Shown here: piece by piece, positions 50,585 through 59,073 of the stretch | How positions within the stretch are numbered: the first letter of the stretch is position 1 | Layout of the letters: each line of letters starts with the position of its first letter | Assembly: GCA_026002875.1 (NCBI GenBank) | Contig: BPGE01000001.1 | Location: 2,356,001-2,420,000 of the forward strand | Length of the DNA stretch: 64,000 nucleotides | Direction: 5' to 3' | Source of the DNA: Bryobacteraceae bacterium | Lineage (GTDB): Bacteria; Acidobacteriota; Terriglobia; Bryobacterales; Bryobacteraceae | Position numbers and translations under genes: made by a program | Notes under the pieces: generated by a model | Seen by the model: only the letters and a program-made list of their open reading frames with translations | What the model was told of the DNA's origin: nothing | The model's database searches: none

Positions 50585-52540
50585 ATGCCGTCTCCGTGCT
50601 TCGCTTTCCGGATCTTTTTATCGGCGTTCATCCTTGCATTCGCCTGCGCTGCTGCCGAGATCATCGTGGTGGATCCTTCTGGCGCAGTCATTCCAAACGC
50701 CGCTGTGGAGCGTCTCGGCGCGGCGGCGCGCATCACGGCGCCCGGATTCGCCCCGAAAACGGTCGCTTTGCCCAAAGATCAGTCCGAGGTTCGCGTCACT
50801 CTCGATCCCGCCCCTCTTCAGACGACAGTGGATGTTGTTGTCCGCGCCGCGGGCGCGGAGACCGTGCAGTCCATTGCGACTTCTGCGCTCGAGATCGAGA
50901 GCACGGGCGCCCGCACCGTCCTCGACGCTGTCGACCGGCTTGCTCCGGGCGCTTTCGTTACGCGGCGCGGCGTCATGGGCTATGGCATCGCCTCGAATGG
51001 CACCGGCGCCGTCAGCATCCGCGGAATCGGCGGCTCGCCCAACACCGGCGTGCTGATTGTCATCGATGGCCGTCCCGATTTTCAGGCTCTGATGGGGCAT
51101 CCCCTCCCGGATCTCTACACTCTTTCCGACGCCTCCTCGGTCCGTGTCACTCTCGGACCCGCCTCCGTTCTGTACGGCTCCAACGCCATGGGAGGCGCCG
51201 TCGAAATCATCCCCTCCCGCCCCGAGTCCGGTTTCCAGACAAGGCTGACTTCTTCACTGGGCTCGTGGTACACGACCCAGCACCGTCTGAATCACGCCGC
51301 CGCTTTCAGCCGGAGTTTTTATTCCGTCAACGCCGGTTATTCCGGCACTTCGGGCGAACGGCCGTCATCGGATTTCCGCAACCCTGATGGCACATTCACC
51401 TTCGGCGCCGACCTTTCCGAACACTGGAAATTCTCCCTCGAAAGCCGGTACGGCTTCTTCCATGTCGAGGATCCCGGAACCATCTTCGCCCCTCTGCAGG
51501 GGAGTTTCGCCCGCGTCGGCCGCGGCGGCTACAGCTTCAACCTGAACAATGCGTACGGCCGCTCCCACGGCTACCTGCGCCAGTACGGCGCGTGGGGACG
51601 CCACTTCATCACCGACGGATTCCGCTCCACAGACTCCACGAAGGGCCTCCGCGCCATGCAGACCCTTCTCCTTGCTCCATCCCTGACGCTGGACTTTGGC
51701 GGCGACTTCAATCACTTCGGCGGCGCGGCCAGAAACATCAAATCGTTCCTGAATTACGGCCAGCATGAGATCCAGGAAGGCGGCGGATTTTCCCGAACAC
51801 AGTGGGCTGTCTCTCCCCGCTTTTCTCTCTCTGGCGGCTACCGCCATCACCGCCATTCCGTCTATGGCGGCATGTCCGTTCCCGAAGCATCCGCCACCGT
51901 CCGCCTCTCCCAACGCATCTCCTGGTCGGGCGGCGTCAGCCGCGGCTTCCGCAACCCCACCATCCGCGAGCTGTACCTTTTCCCCGCGCCCAATCCTGGA
52001 CTTCAGCCGGAGCGGCTCTGGAACACCCAGTCCACGCTTTATGTCCAGCCTCACCGCTCCCTCACTGCCTGGGCCACCGGCTATTACTCGTCGCTGTCGA
52101 ACCAGATTCTCACTCTTGGCCGCTTCCCGAACCTGCGCCTCGAGAATTCCGGCCGCGCCATTCTGCGCGGCGTGGACATTCAATCCCAGTGGCGCCCTGC
52201 GCGCTCCTGGATGATGAGCGCGGGAACGGCGATCCTTCGCTCTGGTCAGATCGCTCCGCTCTTGCCCGCCAACAAGTTCAACGGCGCAGTCCACTACCAT
52301 CAGCGCCGCCTGTCCGCCAGCCTGTCGGCCATGATTGTCGGCCGACGATACGCCAACGCCGCCCGCACCGCAACGCTCGGCGGCTATCCGCTCCTCACTT
52401 TGCAAACAGGCTGGAAAGCCAGCCGCCGTCTTTCCCTGTTCGCGCTCGTGGACAACCTCCTCGATCGCCGCTACGAGGTCTTGCCCGGGTACGTCATGCC
52501 CCGCATCAACGCAGCCGGCGGCATGACCATCCAGTTCTGA
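50585..52540 (+). CDS. TonB-dependent receptor linked to an ECF transporter
   Basis: A 651-residue outer-membrane receptor. A signal peptide (about 1-23) is followed by a short carboxypeptidase-regulatory-like segment (IIVVDPSGAVIPNAAVERLG). The plug domain has TGAVSIRGIGGSPNTGVLIVIDGRPD and VRVTLGPASVLYGSNAMGGAVEI, and the barrel ends in an aromatic residue (Phe). It is the first gene of a run with an ECF S component, a methyltransferase, a T component and an ATPase. The receptor and ECF complex may therefore carry one nutrient across both membranes. Ligand unknown. ATG 50585 begins the signal peptide; a GTG at 50534 is less likely. Confidence 0.9.
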   Translation: MPSPCFAFRIFLSAFILAFACAAAEIIVVDPSGAVIPNAAVERLGAAARITAPGFAPKTVALPKDQSEVRVTLDPAPLQTTVDVVVRAAGAETVQSIATSALEIESTGARTVLDAVDRLAPGAFVTRRGVMGYGIASNGTGAVSIRGIGGSPNTGVLIVIDGRPDFQALMGHPLPDLYTLSDASSVRVTLGPASVLYGSNAMGGAVEIIPSRPESGFQTRLTSSLGSWYTTQHRLNHAAAFSRSFYSVNAGYSGTSGERPSSDFRNPDGTFTFGADLSEHWKFSLESRYGFFHVEDPGTIFAPLQGSFARVGRGGYSFNLNNAYGRSHGYLRQYGAWGRHFITDGFRSTDSTKGLRAMQTLLLAPSLTLDFGGDFNHFGGAARNIKSFLNYGQHEIQEGGGFSRTQWAVSPRFSLSGGYRHHRHSVYGGMSVPEASATVRLSQRISWSGGVSRGFRNPTIRELYLFPAPNPGLQPERLWNTQSTLYVQPHRSLTAWATGYYSSLSNQILTLGRFPNLRLENSGRAILRGVDIQSQWRPARSWMMSAGTAILRSGQIAPLLPANKFNGAVHYHQRRLSASLSAMIVGRRYANAARTATLGGYPLLTLQTGWKASRRLSLFALVDNLLDRRYEVLPGYVMPRINAAGGMTIQF

Positions 52541-52543
52541 GCC

Positions 52544-53077
52544 ATGCGCCCTCTGAACAGATCCACGCTCCGCTCCATGGTTCTCAGCGCCGCCATGGGC
52601 GCTCTGGCTCTTGCGTTGCCCGTCGCCTTCCACGCCGCCGGACTCGGCTCGCGTTTCCTGCCGATGCTCCTTCCACTGCTGGTGAACGGGTATCTGAGCC
52701 GCTGGCCGTGGGCTGTCGCCACCGGCTTCTGCATCCCCTGGATTTCGGCTTTCGCCACGGGAATGCCTCCGCTCTATCCGCCCATTGCCGCCATCATGAG
52801 CGCGGAGGGCGCTGTGCTGGCCGCCGCTGCCGCCGCGACGGCGCGTCTGCCCCTCGCCCTCTCCGTCGCCATCGCTGTCGCCGCGGGGCGCATGACAGCC
52901 CTTGCGGCAACGTATGCTGCCGCCGCCTGGCTCGATCTGCCTCCCGGATTCGCCTCGCTCGCCCTTCTCGTTCAGGGCCTGCCCGGCGTTGTGCTGCAAT
53001 TGATAGCGACCCCGCTCGCCGTCGCCGCCCTGCGCCGGCGCGGCGGCATTCTGCTCCATGAAACAGGCCTGGTTTGA
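52544..53077 (+). CDS. ECF transporter substrate-binding (S) component-like membrane protein
   Basis: A 177-residue protein with about six hydrophobic helices and the S-component layout: an N-terminal helix, then LGSRFLPMLLPLLVNGYLSRWPWAVATGFCIPWISAFATGMPPLYPP, which resembles S components of vitamin or metal transporters. It lacks the N-terminal Met-His site of CbiM/NikM, so direct Ni or Co binding is not supported. It starts 3 bp after the TonB receptor stop and overlaps the methyltransferase gene by 20 bp. Confidence 0.72.
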   Translation: MRPLNRSTLRSMVLSAAMGALALALPVAFHAAGLGSRFLPMLLPLLVNGYLSRWPWAVATGFCIPWISAFATGMPPLYPPIAAIMSAEGAVLAAAAAATARLPLALSVAIAVAAGRMTALAATYAAAAWLDLPPGFASLALLVQGLPGVVLQLIATPLAVAALRRRGGILLHETGLV

Positions 53078-53657
53078 CCAACTCGCCCCCGCCTGGGATT
53101 CGCTCCCCGGACAGCCGGAGACGGCCGCGCGTGCCAAAACATTTCTTGAAAAAGTTGTTCCACCCGGCTGCCGCCGCCTGCTGGATGCCGGCGCAGGAAC
53201 GGGCGTCCTTGTCGAACCCCTCCTGCGGCTCCCCGATCCACCGCGCCGGATCATCGAACTCGACTTCGCCCCCGCCATGCTTGCGGAAAACCGCCGCAAG
53301 CACGGCTGCCGCGCTCAGGTCGGCTATGTCTGCGCCGATCTCTCTTTCCCTCCTTTTCCTGGTGCCTGCTTCGATTGCATCCTCGTCTTCAGCGCCCTGC
53401 CTCACGTGGAAAACCAGCACGCCGCCCTGTCCGCGCTTCTCGAGCTTCTCCGCCCCGGCGGGCGCCTCGCTGTCGGCCACCTCATGTCGAGCCGGGCGCT
53501 GAACGCCATGCACGCTTCCATCGGCGGCGCTGTCGCCGGGGACCGCCTGCCTCCCGCTGCGGAGCTTGCCTCGCTCTGCGCGTCTCTCGGCGCCTGCATT
53601 CTCGTCGCGGAGGAAAACGATAACGAATACACCGTCCTCATGGAGAAATCCGCGTGA
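53058..53657 (+). CDS. class I SAM-dependent methyltransferase in ECF operon
   Basis: A 199-residue Rossmann-fold methyltransferase. SAM motif I is LLDAGAGTGVLVEPLL near residue 40, motif II is IELDFAPAMLAENRR and motif IV is FDCILVFSALPHVENQ, followed by LRPGGRLAVGHLMS. It sits between the S and T components of an ECF transporter, overlapping the first by 20 bp and the second by 4 bp. It may modify the imported compound or a metal-binding ligand, but substrate is unknown. Confidence 0.83.
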   Translation: MKQAWFDQLAPAWDSLPGQPETAARAKTFLEKVVPPGCRRLLDAGAGTGVLVEPLLRLPDPPRRIIELDFAPAMLAENRRKHGCRAQVGYVCADLSFPPFPGACFDCILVFSALPHVENQHAALSALLELLRPGGRLAVGHLMSSRALNAMHASIGGAVAGDRLPPAAELASLCASLGACILVAEENDNEYTVLMEKSA

Positions 53658-54067
53658 GATTGCCCGCCGCGTGGTTCGGACTTCTTGTCTTTGCCGCAGT
53701 TCTCGCCGCTGTCGAGTTCTTCGCTGCGCACCGTCCGCCCCTGCTAGCCATGCGCATGATTCTGGCCGCCGCCGCAGGTCTTCTATTCTTCCGTGCGGTT
53801 CCCTGGAAGCGTCTTGCCGGATGGTGTCTCCAGCGCCGGGGTTTTCGCAACCCCGCTTTGTATTTTCTCTTCCTGCGCCACTTTTTGCGGATTTTTCTAG
53901 AAGAATGCACCGGCCTTTTCCGCGCCTGGCGTCTCGCCGCTCCCCGCCGGTGGCGCGCCGGGTGGTGGCGCTCCGTCCATTACGCCACAGCTTCGCTCTT
54001 CCCCCGGGTGATCCGCCGCGCCGAGCGCTTCTATGCGGCGCTCCTGGTCAAAGGCCTCGCGCAATGA
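53654..54067 (+). CDS. short ECF transporter T component-like protein
   Basis: A 137-residue protein with two N-terminal hydrophobic helices (about 1-50). A helical region follows (NPALYFLFLRHFLRIFLEECTGLFRAWRLAA near 80-108), then RRAERFYAALLVKGL near 120-135. The two Arg-containing segments match the coupling helices of CbiQ/EcfT. Normal T components have 200-260 residues and more membrane helices, so this is a reduced version. It overlaps the genes on both sides by 4 bp. Confidence 0.65.
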   Translation: MRLPAAWFGLLVFAAVLAAVEFFAAHRPPLLAMRMILAAAAGLLFFRAVPWKRLAGWCLQRRGFRNPALYFLFLRHFLRIFLEECTGLFRAWRLAAPRRWRAGWWRSVHYATASLFPRVIRRAERFYAALLVKGLAQ

Positions 54068-54729
54068 CACCTGCCGTCATCGTTGACTCTCTCGAATTCC
54101 GTTACGGCGCCCGGACGGTCTTCAGCGGCATCTCTTTCTCAATCGCCGCAGGGGAAAGCGTCGGCCTCGCCGGGCCGAACGGGGCCGGCAAAAGCACTCT
54201 GCTCTGGTGCCTCATGGGCCTGCTTCGCCCTCATGCCGGCCGGGCGGAGATCCGCGTCCCTTTCGGCGCCGTCCTCCAGAACCCTGAAGATCAGCTGTTC
54301 ATGCCGTCCATCCTCGAGGATGCCGCCCTGCCTCTTCAGAATCGCGGCCTCTCCCGCCAACAGGCCCTGCAGCGCGCCCGCGAAGCTCTGGCGGCTGTTG
54401 GTCTCGATCATGCGGCCGGCCGCCCGGGCCACGCGCTCAGCGCTGGCGAGCGCAAGCGCGCCGCTCTCGCCTGCGCTCTGGCTCTGCAGCCCGGCGTTCT
54501 TCTGCTCGACGAGCCCACGAGCGAGCTGGACCCGCGCTCGGCGCGCGTCCTCGCCGCGCACCTCGACGATCTTCAGTGTGCGAAGTTCATCGCCAGCCAC
54601 GACCTCCCGTTCCTCCGCCGGACGACATCGCGCCTGCTCATCCTCGACGAGGGTCTCATCGTGGCTGACGGGCCGGCCGCAAGTCTGCTTGCGGACGAAG
54701 CCCTGCTCCTCAGCCACGGGCTGAAATGA
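54064..54729 (+). CDS. ECF transporter ATPase subunit (CbiO/EcfA-like)
   Basis: A 221-residue ABC ATPase. Walker A is GPNGAGKST at residues 37-45, the Q-loop region QNPEDQLFMPSILED is typical of ECF/CbiO ATPases, the signature is LSAGERKRAALA, and Walker B is LLLDEPTSELDPRS, with the switch histidine in IASHDLPFLRR. A single ATPase would form a homodimer. ATG 54064 overlaps the T-component stop by 4 bp; the longer open frame is not used. Confidence 0.9.
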   Translation: MTPAVIVDSLEFRYGARTVFSGISFSIAAGESVGLAGPNGAGKSTLLWCLMGLLRPHAGRAEIRVPFGAVLQNPEDQLFMPSILEDAALPLQNRGLSRQQALQRAREALAAVGLDHAAGRPGHALSAGERKRAALACALALQPGVLLLDEPTSELDPRSARVLAAHLDDLQCAKFIASHDLPFLRRTTSRLLILDEGLIVADGPAASLLADEALLLSHGLK

Positions 54730-54761
54730 CCGCAACCGGCTTGTCACAATAGTACGAGCTC

Positions 54762-56447
54762 ATGGGCATCGCCGCCGATTTTGTTCTGATCGTCGTCGCC
54801 GGCCTCGTTGGCGCTGTTGCCGCGCGCCTCCTCCGCCTGCCCCTCCTCGTCGGCTACATCGCCGCAGGCGTGATTGTCGGTCCGAACACCGCCGGACCCA
54901 CGGTGCAGTCCATCCACGACATCGAACTGCTTGCCGAAATCGGCGTCGCGCTGCTGCTGTTCAGCCTCGGCCTTGAGATCTCCATCCGCGACATGCTCGC
55001 CGTCCGCCGCGTCGCCCTGATTGGAGGCCCCATCCAGATTCTCGGTTGCGGCGCTATGGGATGGCTCGCCGGCCATCGCCTTTTCAGCATGACGTCCACC
55101 GAGGCCCTCTGGTTCGGCGCGATGGTCGCCATGTCCAGCACTACCGTAATCGTCAAGCTCGCCGACGAGCGGGGCGTCTCCAGAGCCCTCGCCACACGCG
55201 TCATGGTCGGCATGAGCGTCACCCAGGATCTCGCCGTCATTCCTCTCCTGATCCTGCTGCCTCAGGCCAACCTCACGTCCGACGCCTTCCAGAAAATCCT
55301 GCAGTCCATGGCCGTGGCCGCCTCCATTCTCGCCGCCATCGTCTTCCTCGGCATGCGGTTTTTCCCATGGCTGCTGCGCCGCGTCCTCCGCTGGGGCTCC
55401 CGGGAAATGTTCCTCGTCGCCGTCGTCGCCGTCAGCGTCGGCGTCGGTTATGCCGCGAATCTGGTCGGACTCAGCTTCGCCATCGGAGCTTTCATCGCCG
55501 GGCTGATTCTCAGCGAGAGCGAGTTCAGCCACCAGGCGCTGAGCGAGCTCGCACCCCTGCGCGACGTCTTCGGCCTCCTCTTCTTCGTCTCCGTCGGCAT
55601 GCTCTTCGATCCGACTCTCTTCCTGGCCCAGCCCTGGAAGGTTCTCGGCGGCGTCGCTCTCATCTATCTGGCGAAATCCGTGTTGATCGGCCTTCTCGCG
55701 CGCTCCTTCGGGTACATCTACATGGCGCCGTGGATCATCGGCCTCGGGCTGGCGAACATCGGCGAATTCTCCTTCGTGCTGGCCCGCGCCGGCATCCGCG
55801 GCGGCTTCATTTCCAAAGAGACTTACGATTTCGTTCTCATTTGCACGATTCTTTCGATCGCCGTCGCCCCGCTCGTGGCGAGCCTCGCCCTGCCTCTCGG
55901 CCGATGGTGGCGCCGCCGTTTTCCGCCTCCGAAAAACGTACGCCACTTCGAAACTCCGCGCGAGCTGCTCCGCGACCACATCCTCGTGGCCGGTTACGGA
56001 CGCACCGGCCGCGCCGTGGCAGGCGTTCTCCGCGCGGCCGGCCTGCCCGTCGTCATCATCGAACTGAACCATGCCATCTTCAATGACATCCGGGCCGATG
56101 GCGTGCCAGCCCTGTGGGGCGATGTCACTAGCGAAGAGATCCTCCGCGCTGCCGGCCTCAAGAACGCCCGCCTGCTCATCCTCACTGTGCCCGACGGCGA
56201 CGTCGTCCGCCTTGCCACCGAGCGTGCGCGCAAGCTTGCGCCCCATGTCCCCGTCATCGCCCGCGCCGCCCGCGTCCAGCTTCTCGACGAGCTGCGCCGC
56301 CTCGGCGCCGCCTCCGCCGTCCTGCCCGAGTTCGAAGCCGGCATGGAAATGGCCCGTCAGGCCATGCTCCGCAGCGGCATCGATCCCGGCCGCGCCGAGG
56401 AAATCATCCTCCAGATCAAGGAAAAGTACGTCGGAGAGGGAGTCTGA
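54762..56447 (+). CDS. CPA2-family cation:proton antiporter with TrkA-N domain
   Basis: A 561-residue membrane protein with about 12-13 helices (LPLLVGYIAAGVIVGPNTAGP, IGVALLLFSLGLEIS, SSTTVIVKLADERG, FGLLFFVSVGMLFDP). A cytosolic RCK/TrkA-N domain follows from about residue 400 (ILVAGYGRTGRAVAGVLRAAG), which binds NAD(H) or nucleotides. It belongs to the KefB/YbaL/RosB group of K+ or Na+/H+ antiporters. A Kef-type ancillary protein is not encoded nearby. It lies 32 bp after the ECF ATPase gene. Confidence 0.9.
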   Translation: MGIAADFVLIVVAGLVGAVAARLLRLPLLVGYIAAGVIVGPNTAGPTVQSIHDIELLAEIGVALLLFSLGLEISIRDMLAVRRVALIGGPIQILGCGAMGWLAGHRLFSMTSTEALWFGAMVAMSSTTVIVKLADERGVSRALATRVMVGMSVTQDLAVIPLLILLPQANLTSDAFQKILQSMAVAASILAAIVFLGMRFFPWLLRRVLRWGSREMFLVAVVAVSVGVGYAANLVGLSFAIGAFIAGLILSESEFSHQALSELAPLRDVFGLLFFVSVGMLFDPTLFLAQPWKVLGGVALIYLAKSVLIGLLARSFGYIYMAPWIIGLGLANIGEFSFVLARAGIRGGFISKETYDFVLICTILSIAVAPLVASLALPLGRWWRRRFPPPKNVRHFETPRELLRDHILVAGYGRTGRAVAGVLRAAGLPVVIIELNHAIFNDIRADGVPALWGDVTSEEILRAAGLKNARLLILTVPDGDVVRLATERARKLAPHVPVIARAARVQLLDELRRLGAASAVLPEFEAGMEMARQAMLRSGIDPGRAEEIILQIKEKYVGEGV

Positions 56448-56507
56448 TCCAGGAAAGCCGCCGGCCGGGAACCAGAATCAGGGCAGGACTTTCTCGCGGA
56501 GCTCTGT

Positions 56508-58226
56508 TTATTCCTGCTCTTCTTCTTCGGGAACTTCCCCGAACCCGGCAGTCCGCCTCAGGCTTTCCAGCTTGTCCGACCGGACCGGCAGGAGAATCCT
56601 CCTGTAATCGTTCCAGTTGGACGCGACCAGGAAGATGGCGAACAGAATCGACCCGACCACCATCAGCGTGACGGCGATCACCGCGCCGTAATGCAGCGCC
56701 GTCATCTGCTCTCCGGCGAAAAACATGCGCTCGAATTCCCGGCCGAAATTCATGCCGAAATACCCGGTGATCATCGCCCCGCCGCCCAGGATCATGCTCA
56801 GCATGGCCAGCCGGTTGATCGATTCCGTGTTCCGCTGCTGATAGATCCGCTCAAGCGTGTTGTTCAGCTTCTCGATCTCCTGTTCGATCTCCGCCTTCAT
56901 CTGGGGCACGCGGAACTCGGAGCACTGCATCTGGAAGTGCTCCATCTCTTCGTCCTTGTTCGCCAGTTCGCTGAAGTACCAATAATTCGAGAAAAGCTGC
57001 ACCTCGGCCATCAGCCGCGTCACCATCCGCGTGTCTTCTTCCGTGATGTCATAGGAGCCGAACTTGCGGCTTAGCAGACGCGACACCAGCGCCGTGCGCT
57101 CGCTGAAATCAAGCAGCGTCGCCCGGTAAAACAGCGCCACCACCGCCTGCAGGTAATACCGCGACATGAACATCCGGTGCACCAGGAAGCCTTCCCGCAA
57201 CTGGTGCTCGTCGCAGTCGAACCGTCCCATCACGAGCGTCACGTTCGAGTAGCTGGAAAACCCGTACAGCGTTCCCTGGTGCGCCCATCGGCGGTACACC
57301 TGCCGCCGCATGGCTTCGCGCGTGAATTCGCTGTCGTAGCGGTAACCCTCGCCCCAGCGGTCCACGTACAGGAAGCGCGCCATCAGCATTTCGTACTCTT
57401 CGCTCTGGTCGAAGTCGGGCTCCACGCTCGCCGGATCCAGAGACATGTAGGAGTACACCGTCATCCGCTCGTCCAGCAGCGGCTCGAATTCCTGCCCGGC
57501 GTAGTTCAGGAAATACAGCAGCTCGGTGATCAGTTTGCTCAGCGGCGGCAGGTAGCCGCGCATCACGCACCGCGTGAACCGCTCTTCAGCCACCACCTGC
57601 GGCTCGCCCCCGCCTTCCAGCCGGAGCTCCATCCGGCACGGCACGCGCCCTTCGCGGATCTGGCGCCCGCTCGACGGGTACACCTTCCGCATCATCTCGT
57701 TGATCCAGAGCGCCTGCGGAACGGGGATGTCGTTCGCCTCCACTCCGATCGTCAGAATCCCGATGCCGTTGGCGAACATGAACAGCCGCAGATCCGTCAC
57801 CCGCACCGATGCGTTGCGGCCGCGCGAGTCCTCGGCGTAATAGATCAGCTTCCGTCCGGTCTCTCCCAGATGCGCGAGCGGAATCGAGTACACCCGGAGC
57901 ATGTTCTCCGGCGCCCCTTCCTCGCCCGCAATCCCCTCGCCCACGTCGAAAAACACCCGCCGGACGAACGGATGGAAAAAGACCATGTCCTGGTAGGCGA
58001 ACGAGTCCATGTCGAAGCGCCGGAACGGGTCGCGCTGCCAGCGCCCCAGCTTGCCGGGAACCGGCGAACCCGCGCCCATCGCATGGTCTCCGATCCACTC
58101 GTCCAGCCCGGCGGTCCATAGCCGCTGTTTCTCCCACACGCGCTGATGGTCCTGCATCACGGCTTCCTTGTCCACCGCGAAAGGAAACAGGAAATACGTG
58201 TGCAGGTGCTGCGCGCGCGCTTCCAT
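56508..58226 (-). CDS. large protein with C-terminal CorA-like membrane region
   Basis: A 572-residue protein with a long soluble N-terminal part (about 1-480) of unknown fold. A helical stretch (QMKAEIEQEIEKLNNTLERIYQQRNTESIN) follows, then two transmembrane helices. The segment after the first helix reads ITGYFGMNFG, matching the Gly-Met-Asn selectivity motif of CorA Mg2+ channels. The N-terminal region is larger than in ordinary CorA (about 320 aa in total). The tail is acidic (EEEEQE). ATG 58226 is selected inside a longer frame. Likely a metal-ion transporter relative, not proven. Confidence 0.68.
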   Translation of the reverse strand: MEARAQHLHTYFLFPFAVDKEAVMQDHQRVWEKQRLWTAGLDEWIGDHAMGAGSPVPGKLGRWQRDPFRRFDMDSFAYQDMVFFHPFVRRVFFDVGEGIAGEEGAPENMLRVYSIPLAHLGETGRKLIYYAEDSRGRNASVRVTDLRLFMFANGIGILTIGVEANDIPVPQALWINEMMRKVYPSSGRQIREGRVPCRMELRLEGGGEPQVVAEERFTRCVMRGYLPPLSKLITELLYFLNYAGQEFEPLLDERMTVYSYMSLDPASVEPDFDQSEEYEMLMARFLYVDRWGEGYRYDSEFTREAMRRQVYRRWAHQGTLYGFSSYSNVTLVMGRFDCDEHQLREGFLVHRMFMSRYYLQAVVALFYRATLLDFSERTALVSRLLSRKFGSYDITEEDTRMVTRLMAEVQLFSNYWYFSELANKDEEMEHFQMQCSEFRVPQMKAEIEQEIEKLNNTLERIYQQRNTESINRLAMLSMILGGGAMITGYFGMNFGREFERMFFAGEQMTALHYGAVIAVTLMVVGSILFAIFLVASNWNDYRRILLPVRSDKLESLRRTAGFGEVPEEEEQE

Positions 58227-58284
58227 CGAACCCGTATTGTAACTCGCCCCCCTCCGAGCCGTGCGATGATGGCCTTGATCGGCC

Positions 58285-59064
58285 ATGAAATTCGCTGTCG
58301 TTACCGGCGCATCCAGCGGCCTCGGCGAAACCTTCGCCCGCAAGCTCGCCGCCCGCGGGTATTCCCTCCTGCTCGCCGCCCGCCGCGTCCAGCGTCTCGA
58401 AGCCCTCAAGCTCGAGCTGGAGCGCAAGAACAAAATCGAGGTGGAATGTTTCCCCTGCGATCTCTCAAAACCTGCCGAAGCCGACGGGCTCGCCGCGCGG
58501 ATCGAAAGCGGCGCCACGCCCGACCTTCTCGTCAACAACGCCGGCTTCGGCACGCTCGGCTTTTTCCATGAAACGGATTACGCCCGCCAGGTCGAAATGG
58601 TGAACCTGCACGTGCTCGCCACAATGCGCCTGACGCGCGCCGTGCTCGGTCCGATGATCCGCCGCGGCAGCGGCGCCATCATCAACGTCAGCTCCGTCGC
58701 CGGCTTCTGGCGCAGCGGCGGCAACACCAGCTACTGCGCCACCAAGGGCTGGATGAACGATTTCACCGAGGGGCTGCGGATCGAGCTCGACCTGCTTGGC
58801 TCGCCTGTCGTCGTCCAGGCTCTCTGCCCAGGCTTCACTTACACCGAGTTTCACGACGTGCTCGGCGTCGACCGCAACAAGGTCCCCGGATGGCTCTGGA
58901 TGGATGCAGACACGGTCGTGGAAGCCAGCCTCCGCGGTCTCGAGTCCCGCAAGCTCTTCGTCATCCCGGGCTGGCAGTACCGCATCGGGGCCGCTTTGGG
59001 CGAACTGCTCCCCTTCGGTCTCCGACTGTTCCTCGAGCGCAAGAGCCCCCACAAACGGACCTGA
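58285..59064 (+). CDS. short-chain dehydrogenase/reductase
   Basis: A 259-residue SDR oxidoreductase. The cofactor motif is VVTGASSGLGETFA at residues 5-18 with an Arg-Arg in LLAARRVQRL that favours NADP(H). NNAGFG near residue 88 and the catalytic Ser (INVSSVAGFW near 136) and Tyr-x-x-x-Lys (SYCATKGW near 151) are intact. The C-terminal tail is hydrophobic and may touch the membrane. Substrate unknown. It is divergent from the CorA-like gene, 58 bp apart. Confidence 0.85.
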   Translation: MKFAVVTGASSGLGETFARKLAARGYSLLLAARRVQRLEALKLELERKNKIEVECFPCDLSKPAEADGLAARIESGATPDLLVNNAGFGTLGFFHETDYARQVEMVNLHVLATMRLTRAVLGPMIRRGSGAIINVSSVAGFWRSGGNTSYCATKGWMNDFTEGLRIELDLLGSPVVVQALCPGFTYTEFHDVLGVDRNKVPGWLWMDADTVVEASLRGLESRKLFVIPGWQYRIGAALGELLPFGLRLFLERKSPHKRT

Positions 59065-59073
59065 AAGCTCCCG

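Noticed and set aside
56448-56507. Terminator between the convergent antiporter and CorA-like genes
   Set aside because: Only short GC palindromes without a T-run were found in the 60-bp gap.
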